A DNA stretch of 18,560 nt from Chitinophagales bacterium (GTDB lineage Bacteria > Bacteroidota > Bacteroidia > Chitinophagales > Chitinophagaceae). Positions within the stretch are counted from its first letter, which is position 1. Every line of letters begins with the position of its first letter. The notes under the pieces were generated by a model. That model ran no database searches. It was not told the DNA's origin and worked only from the letters and a program-made list of their open reading frames with translations. The stretch lies in contig JAATGW010000686.1 of NCBI GenBank assembly GCA_015654495.1, positions 1 to 18,560 on the forward strand. Direction: 5' to 3'. Position numbers and translations under genes: made by a program. This document shows, in pieces, positions 15,171 to 18,560 of this stretch.

Positions 15171-15240
15171 GAGCGTCCGCTCCTGGCGAATTTTGGGTGG
15201 TAATAATTAAGGTACACTATCACCAAAAAATTACTGCTTC

Positions 15241-15678
15241 GTGGAAAAGTTCATAAATAAGTTCGAAAAAATTGTCAGCCACCTGCTCATGATTGCGGTG
15301 ATGTGCTATATCGTATTTCAGAACATTTCACTGGTTTGGGAAACCATTACAAGCTATGCTACCCGTATAAAACAATCCGGACTGGATTATACCCAGGAAT
15401 ATGGCAAAAACATCTTTATCATATTCTTTAATATTCTTCTTGCCCTCGAAGTACTGGAAACAGTAAGGGTATTTGACAAAGAACATCAAATTAAAATCCG
15501 CATTATCCTGCTGGTGTGCCTGATAGCCATCAGCCGTAAGATCCTTACCATGAATATTCATGATAGTCACCCGTTGGATGACTTAGCGCTTTCAGGCCTG
15601 GTCTTAAGTCTTTCTTTAGGTTATTACCTGATCCATAACGGGCCTGCTTCAAGATCATTAGCCATCAACAAAAAATAA
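15241..15678 (+). CDS. PsiE-like (phosphate-starvation-inducible E family) membrane protein
   Basis: The 145-residue product has four hydrophobic segments (about 12-36, 56-76, 86-104 and 114-131) and the pattern ALEVLETVRVFDKEHQIKI followed by RIILLVCLIAISRKILTMN, which resembles the PsiE family of small inner-membrane proteins. Its E. coli namesake is induced by phosphate starvation; its biochemical role is not known to me. The start is GTG at 15241: no ATG lies between it and the in-frame TAA at 15208, and the next ATG is codon 17, within the first helix. It is preceded by the phased repeat array and followed by the DUF4136 gene after 23 bases, so it is probably the first gene of a three-gene unit. 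Family assignment is likely but from memory of the motif. Confidence 0.75.
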   Translation: MEKFINKFEKIVSHLLMIAVMCYIVFQNISLVWETITSYATRIKQSGLDYTQEYGKNIFIIFFNILLALEVLETVRVFDKEHQIKIRIILLVCLIAISRKILTMNIHDSHPLDDLALSGLVLSLSLGYYLIHNGPASRSLAINKK

Positions 15679-15701
15679 TAATAAAACAAAAACCATCTGT
15701 T

Positions 15702-16340
15702 ATGAAGAAAAACAATCGGGCCCTGCTAGGTGCCATTTTCGCTGCGGCTGTGTTATTTACAGCGTGCAAAAAATTGCCCCCTACTGAAAACCTGTCAAGC
15801 GATTTTGTTGTGATCACAAAATATGATACATCAGCAGACTTCAGCAGTTTTAAAACATTTTCACTCAGGGATACTATTGCTATAAAAACCGATAATCTAA
15901 AAGATTCTATCTGGTACGACAATGGCGCAAAGTCAATCCTCAGCAATGTGGCCGATCATATGCTGGCTGCCGGATATACAAGGGTTCCATCGGGCAGCAA
16001 TAATGCTGATATGATTGTAAATGTTTCCGGAATCAGGAATGTGATTGCATTTATTACGCCTGGTTACTGGTGGGGATCGCCAGGATATCCCGTTCCATGT
16101 TTCGGCAATGGTTGTTACTCCTATTATTATCCTTACTGGTATTCTTATAGTGTAAAAACAGGTACAATAATGGTTGAGATCGCGGATCTGAAAAATGCTC
16201 CTACCAACAAAAAACTACATATTGTCTGGAGTGGGATTGGTACAGGTGCTATCGGAAATTCGAAATCTTTTATTGTTGACCAGTGTAATAAAACTGTGGA
16301 TCAGGCATTCGATCAGTCGCCTTTCTTCAGAGTGTATTAA
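15702..16340 (+). CDS. DUF4136 family lipoprotein
   Basis: A 212-residue exported lipoprotein: the N-terminus is MKKN followed by a hydrophobic stretch ending in LFTAC, with Cys22 the lipidation site. The following VITKYDTSADFSSFKTFSL is the characteristic start of DUF4136 domains (a Tyr-Asp strand then FSSYKTF-like segment), and DHMLAAGYTRV and ADMIVNVSG continue the pattern. A Tyr/Trp/Gly-rich insertion (about 121-150) contains two cysteines (Cys133 and Cys138) that could form a disulfide in the periplasm. The C-terminal DQAFDQSPF is also typical. The function of DUF4136 proteins is not established. It is likely cotranscribed with the PsiE-like gene upstream and with the outer-membrane protein 28 bases downstream. 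Confidence 0.85.
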   Translation: MKKNNRALLGAIFAAAVLFTACKKLPPTENLSSDFVVITKYDTSADFSSFKTFSLRDTIAIKTDNLKDSIWYDNGAKSILSNVADHMLAAGYTRVPSGSNNADMIVNVSGIRNVIAFITPGYWWGSPGYPVPCFGNGCYSYYYPYWYSYSVKTGTIMVEIADLKNAPTNKKLHIVWSGIGTGAIGNSKSFIVDQCNKTVDQAFDQSPFFRVY

Positions 16341-16368
16341 TCATTCTTATCATCTCTAAAAATCATTT

Positions 16369-16980
16369 ATGAAAAAGCTAATTGTATATACGTTGATTAT
16401 TTTCTCAGCCGCTTCTGTAAGCGCGCAGAACAAAGGAAGCCAGGCAATTTATCTCAACTGGAATTTAGGTATTACAAACAATAACCATTTTGTAAACAAC
16501 GACTTTTCAGCAGCGGGAGCTACCACAGGCTATTCTTATTTTATCAGGAAAAATCTTGCCGTTGGTGCTGAAATAGGATGGAGCAATCACTATTCCTACA
16601 GCCCGCGACATACCTATCAATTTAAAGATGGAGCCGTTACCACGGATATGTACAAATATTTGTTTACGGTACCTGTTACTGCTACCGTTATAAAATATTT
16701 CAACATTCCCTTCCCGGTACTTCCATATGCCAAGCTGGGACTCGGAGCCCAATACAGTGAGCAAACACTTTTCTATAATATTTATGAATCCAAAAACAGC
16801 GACTGGGGATTTACAGCGATACCTGAAATAGGTGTGAATATCAGGCTGAACAGTATCCGTCCATTATTATTTAATGTGGGCGCTCAATTCAGGTATGCCG
16901 GCAACCGTGCGGCTGAATACAATATCAGCAACCTGCAGAGTTTCAATTTCAACCTTGGACTCATCTGGCAAATCAATTAA
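16369..16980 (+). CDS. Small outer-membrane beta-barrel protein
   Basis: The 203-residue product begins with a Sec signal peptide (MKKLIVYTLIIFSAASVSAQ, cleavage likely after SVSA or SAQ). The mature part consists of alternating amphipathic strands (for example NLAVGAEIGWSNHYSY, VLPYAKLGLGAQYSEQ, LLFNVGAQFRYAG) and ends in SFNFNLGLIWQIN, a typical last strand of eight-stranded OmpA/OmpX-like barrels (outer-membrane protein beta-barrel domain). Length fits a small barrel without a periplasmic domain. It probably sits in the outer membrane as the partner of the DUF4136 lipoprotein gene next to it, but no specific substrate or ligand can be read from the sequence. Confidence 0.85.
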   Translation: MKKLIVYTLIIFSAASVSAQNKGSQAIYLNWNLGITNNNHFVNNDFSAAGATTGYSYFIRKNLAVGAEIGWSNHYSYSPRHTYQFKDGAVTTDMYKYLFTVPVTATVIKYFNIPFPVLPYAKLGLGAQYSEQTLFYNIYESKNSDWGFTAIPEIGVNIRLNSIRPLLFNVGAQFRYAGNRAAEYNISNLQSFNFNLGLIWQIN

Positions 16981-17045
16981 CGGTGTCGCAAAAAAGCATC
17001 AGGTTCAAAACCGATAGCAATAGCTCGTCGTTGCTGACGAATATA

Positions 17046-17075
17046 ACTGCCTGGCAGTAGTACAATTACTGCCGG
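17046..17075. promoter_or_regulatory. Nested palindromes upstream of efflux operon (operator or hairpin)
   Basis: ACTGCC-T-GGCAGT (17046-17058) overlaps GGCAGTA-N7-TACTGCC (17053-17073); the outer stem extends to C17051/G17075 with one wobble. ACTGCC occurs twice in direct orientation 22 bases apart. The site lies about 40 bases before the adaptor ATG. No T-run follows, so it is not a standard intrinsic terminator; a repressor operator is possible. Confidence 0.4.
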
Positions 17076-17116
17076 TAAAATGTAAAGCCCGCGTTTGAAC
17101 AAAGAAAAAAAATTAT

Positions 17117-18274
17117 ATGAAGCGGATAGTGTATTTACAGGTACTGGTTATGGTTAGTACGGTACTCACAGGTATATCCTGCCGGCAGAAAAACGAAAAG
17201 GACAAAACCGGACCTCTGCAGGAGCTTAAAGTGGTGATGCCAAAGCAGGAGAATATCCCTGTATATGCTGAATTCACCGGCCAGGTATTTGGCAAGTCTG
17301 ATGTACAGTTACAGCCAAGAGTAGCAGGCCAGATAACCGGGATATTTTTTAAAGATGGCCAGGCAGTTGAAAAAGGTAAACTCCTTTATACCATTGATGA
17401 TCTTCCGATCCGCATACAGATAGACGGATATCGTGCTGATCTTGCGAAGTCAATAACCATCATGACCAATAAAAAGGCAGACCTCGGCCGCATAAAACCC
17501 CTTGCGGAAATGAAGGCCCTGAGTGCCTCTGATCTTGATGGAGCTATTGCAGACTATGAAGCTGCAAACAGCGAAGTAACAATTTCTGAAGCGAGACTCA
17601 GGGACATGCAGATACAACTTGGTTATACCCGGATTACTGCGCCTATCAGTGGTATTATCGGTATATCTGCTGTAAGGGTCGGCGACTATGTGGGCGGGCC
17701 GGGTGCCGGTATTCTCAACACCATTTCATTAACGTCAGACATTCGTGTACGTTTTCCCATTCCGGAAACAGCCTACCTGCATTTTCTTATGCGTGAACAA
17801 AAAGATAGCGGATATGGTGCACAGATGGCCAGAGTACCGGTGGATCTGATTTTAGGTGATGGCTCAGTATATGCTGTTAAAGGAAGACTTGCACTTGCAG
17901 ATCGGCAGGTGGACCCCACAACCGGTTCTATGCTCATTGAAGCGGATTTTTCAAACCCGCAGGGAATATTGCGACCAGGACAATATGTGAAAGTGAGGTT
18001 CTTAACGGATTCCATTCCAAATGCCATTGTTGTTCCTCAGGAAGCTGTTTCCCAGCTTCAGAATATCTTCCAGGTCTATGTACTTAATGACAGCAACAGG
18101 ATCGAGCCACGCATTGTAAAACCGGGCATCCGTGTGGGATCGGGCTGGGTGATAAAAGAAGGGATAAAGCCCGGAGATCGTGTGGCCCTTGCCGGTAGTA
18201 TTCTAATTAACCCGAAACAAGCTGTTAAGCCTGTGGAAATCTGTTGGAACAGGGATAGTACAGTTTCAAAATAA
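17117..18274 (+). CDS. RND efflux periplasmic adaptor (MexA/AcrA family, membrane fusion protein)
   Basis: This adaptor joins an inner-membrane RND pump to an outer-membrane channel. The 385-residue protein has a signal sequence with a possible lipidation Cys22 (LTGISC; the -3 Gly is not ideal for a lipobox). The two lipoyl half-motifs are about 61-98 (SDVQLQPRVAGQITGIFFKD, GQAVEKGKLLYTID) and 170-205 (YTRITAPISGIIG, VGDYV), separated by a short helical hairpin (about 100-168). A beta-barrel (about 206-290, ending GILRPGQYVKVRFL) and a membrane-proximal domain (about 295-375, IVVPQEAVSQLQ and GIKPGDRVALAG) follow. The pump gene starts 8 bases downstream, so the two are an operon. Substrates cannot be predicted. 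Confidence 0.94.
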   Translation: MKRIVYLQVLVMVSTVLTGISCRQKNEKDKTGPLQELKVVMPKQENIPVYAEFTGQVFGKSDVQLQPRVAGQITGIFFKDGQAVEKGKLLYTIDDLPIRIQIDGYRADLAKSITIMTNKKADLGRIKPLAEMKALSASDLDGAIADYEAANSEVTISEARLRDMQIQLGYTRITAPISGIIGISAVRVGDYVGGPGAGILNTISLTSDIRVRFPIPETAYLHFLMREQKDSGYGAQMARVPVDLILGDGSVYAVKGRLALADRQVDPTTGSMLIEADFSNPQGILRPGQYVKVRFLTDSIPNAIVVPQEAVSQLQNIFQVYVLNDSNRIEPRIVKPGIRVGSGWVIKEGIKPGDRVALAGSILINPKQAVKPVEICWNRDSTVSK

Positions 18275-18282
18275 GAATTATT

Positions 18283-18560
18283 ATGAGCAGGTTCTTTATC
18301 AGTCGGCCAATTGTTGCAATGGTGATCTCCATTTTCATGGTCATTTTCGGTTTGCTGGTGCTGGAAGGCATCCCGGTTTCACAATATCCTGACATTACAC
18401 CACCGATGATAAAAATCACCGGTGCATATGCAGGCGCCAGTGCTGTGGATGTTGAAAAAACAGTTGCCACGCCGCTTGAACAGCAGATCAATGGAGTTGA
18501 AAATATGCTGTATATGCAGTCGGTAAATTCCAACGATGGCTCCACCACCATTCAGGTTTC
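18283..18560 (+). CDS. RND efflux pump permease, AcrB/HAE1 family (3' truncated by window)
   Basis: The frame opens at ATG 18283 and runs off the window, giving 92 codons. The N-terminus MSRFFISRPIVAMVISIFMV is the usual first cytoplasmic/TM1 segment of HAE1-type RND pumps. It is followed by GIPVSQYPDITPPMIKI and then YAGASAVDVEKTVATPLEQ and INGVENMLYMQS, the conserved start of the porter domain. These pumps exchange protons for hydrophobic or amphiphilic compounds across the envelope. It directly follows its adaptor, with an outer-membrane channel gene perhaps further downstream. Confidence 0.96.
   Translation, partial: MSRFFISRPIVAMVISIFMVIFGLLVLEGIPVSQYPDITPPMIKITGAYAGASAVDVEKTVATPLEQQINGVENMLYMQSVNSNDGSTTIQV

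Larger units (their letters stand above)
14687..15240. other. 554-base non-coding region between regulator and PsiE-like gene
   Basis: I see no supported gene here. A 69-codon open frame at 14869-15078 runs through the hairpin cluster and part of the repeat array and has no protein-like features. The region holds a REP-like hairpin cluster (14924-14994), a phased repeat array (15084-15167), and a TATAAT (15165-15170) directly after the array. Just after the regulator stop there is only a weak AT-rich stem (AAAGAA/TTCTTT, 14721-14737) and no clear terminator. Confidence 0.6.

Overview
The window looks like a chromosomal segment from a Bacteroidota bacterium, probably of the Chitinophagales/Sphingobacteriia type. 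The grounds are a complex I cluster with Bacteroidota-like NuoM sequence features, a giant hybrid two-component system (periplasmic propeller, histidine kinase, receiver and AraC DNA-binding domain in one chain), a DUF4136 lipoprotein, a Y1 transposase of the Bacteroidota RAYT type, and an absence of strong Shine-Dalgarno sequences. The genus assignment is inference from protein resemblance only.

Region 1 (1-6789) is the distal half of a respiratory complex I operon: nuoH (5' end cut off), nuoI, nuoJ, nuoK, nuoL, nuoM and nuoN. All are on the + strand and tightly packed, with ATGA start/stop overlaps at I/J and J/K. They supply the membrane arm, the quinone-site subunit and the two-cluster ferredoxin subunit. 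NuoM has Phe where NuoL and NuoN keep the TM7 lysine. An unrecognised 132-residue protein with an Ala/Pro-rich linker follows nuoN after 18 bases.

Region 2 (7265-10470) holds a CLC-family chloride transporter with two CBS domains, then two damaged convergent genes. An aldose-1-epimerase-like gene is interrupted by a single in-frame TAG. A RAYT-type Y1 transposase on the - strand is frameshifted in a T5 run; removing one T restores the family's C-terminus and makes it end on the last codon of the epimerase. These are the only two broken genes in the window and they lie side by side.

Region 3 (10652-16980) starts with a 1344-residue hybrid two-component regulator with no SusC/SusD polysaccharide locus beside it. 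A 554-base non-coding stretch follows, holding a cluster of REP-like hairpins and then four degenerate copies of a motif spaced 22, 20 and 22 bases apart. After it come three co-directional genes: a PsiE-like membrane protein, a DUF4136 lipoprotein and a small outer-membrane beta-barrel protein. The ~21-base spacing is the geometry AraC-family proteins use, so the array is a candidate operator for the neighbouring regulator.

Region 4 (17117-18560) starts an RND efflux operon: a periplasmic adaptor and the first 92 codons of the inner-membrane pump. It is preceded by nested palindromes that could be an operator. No rRNA, tRNA or CRISPR array was seen.
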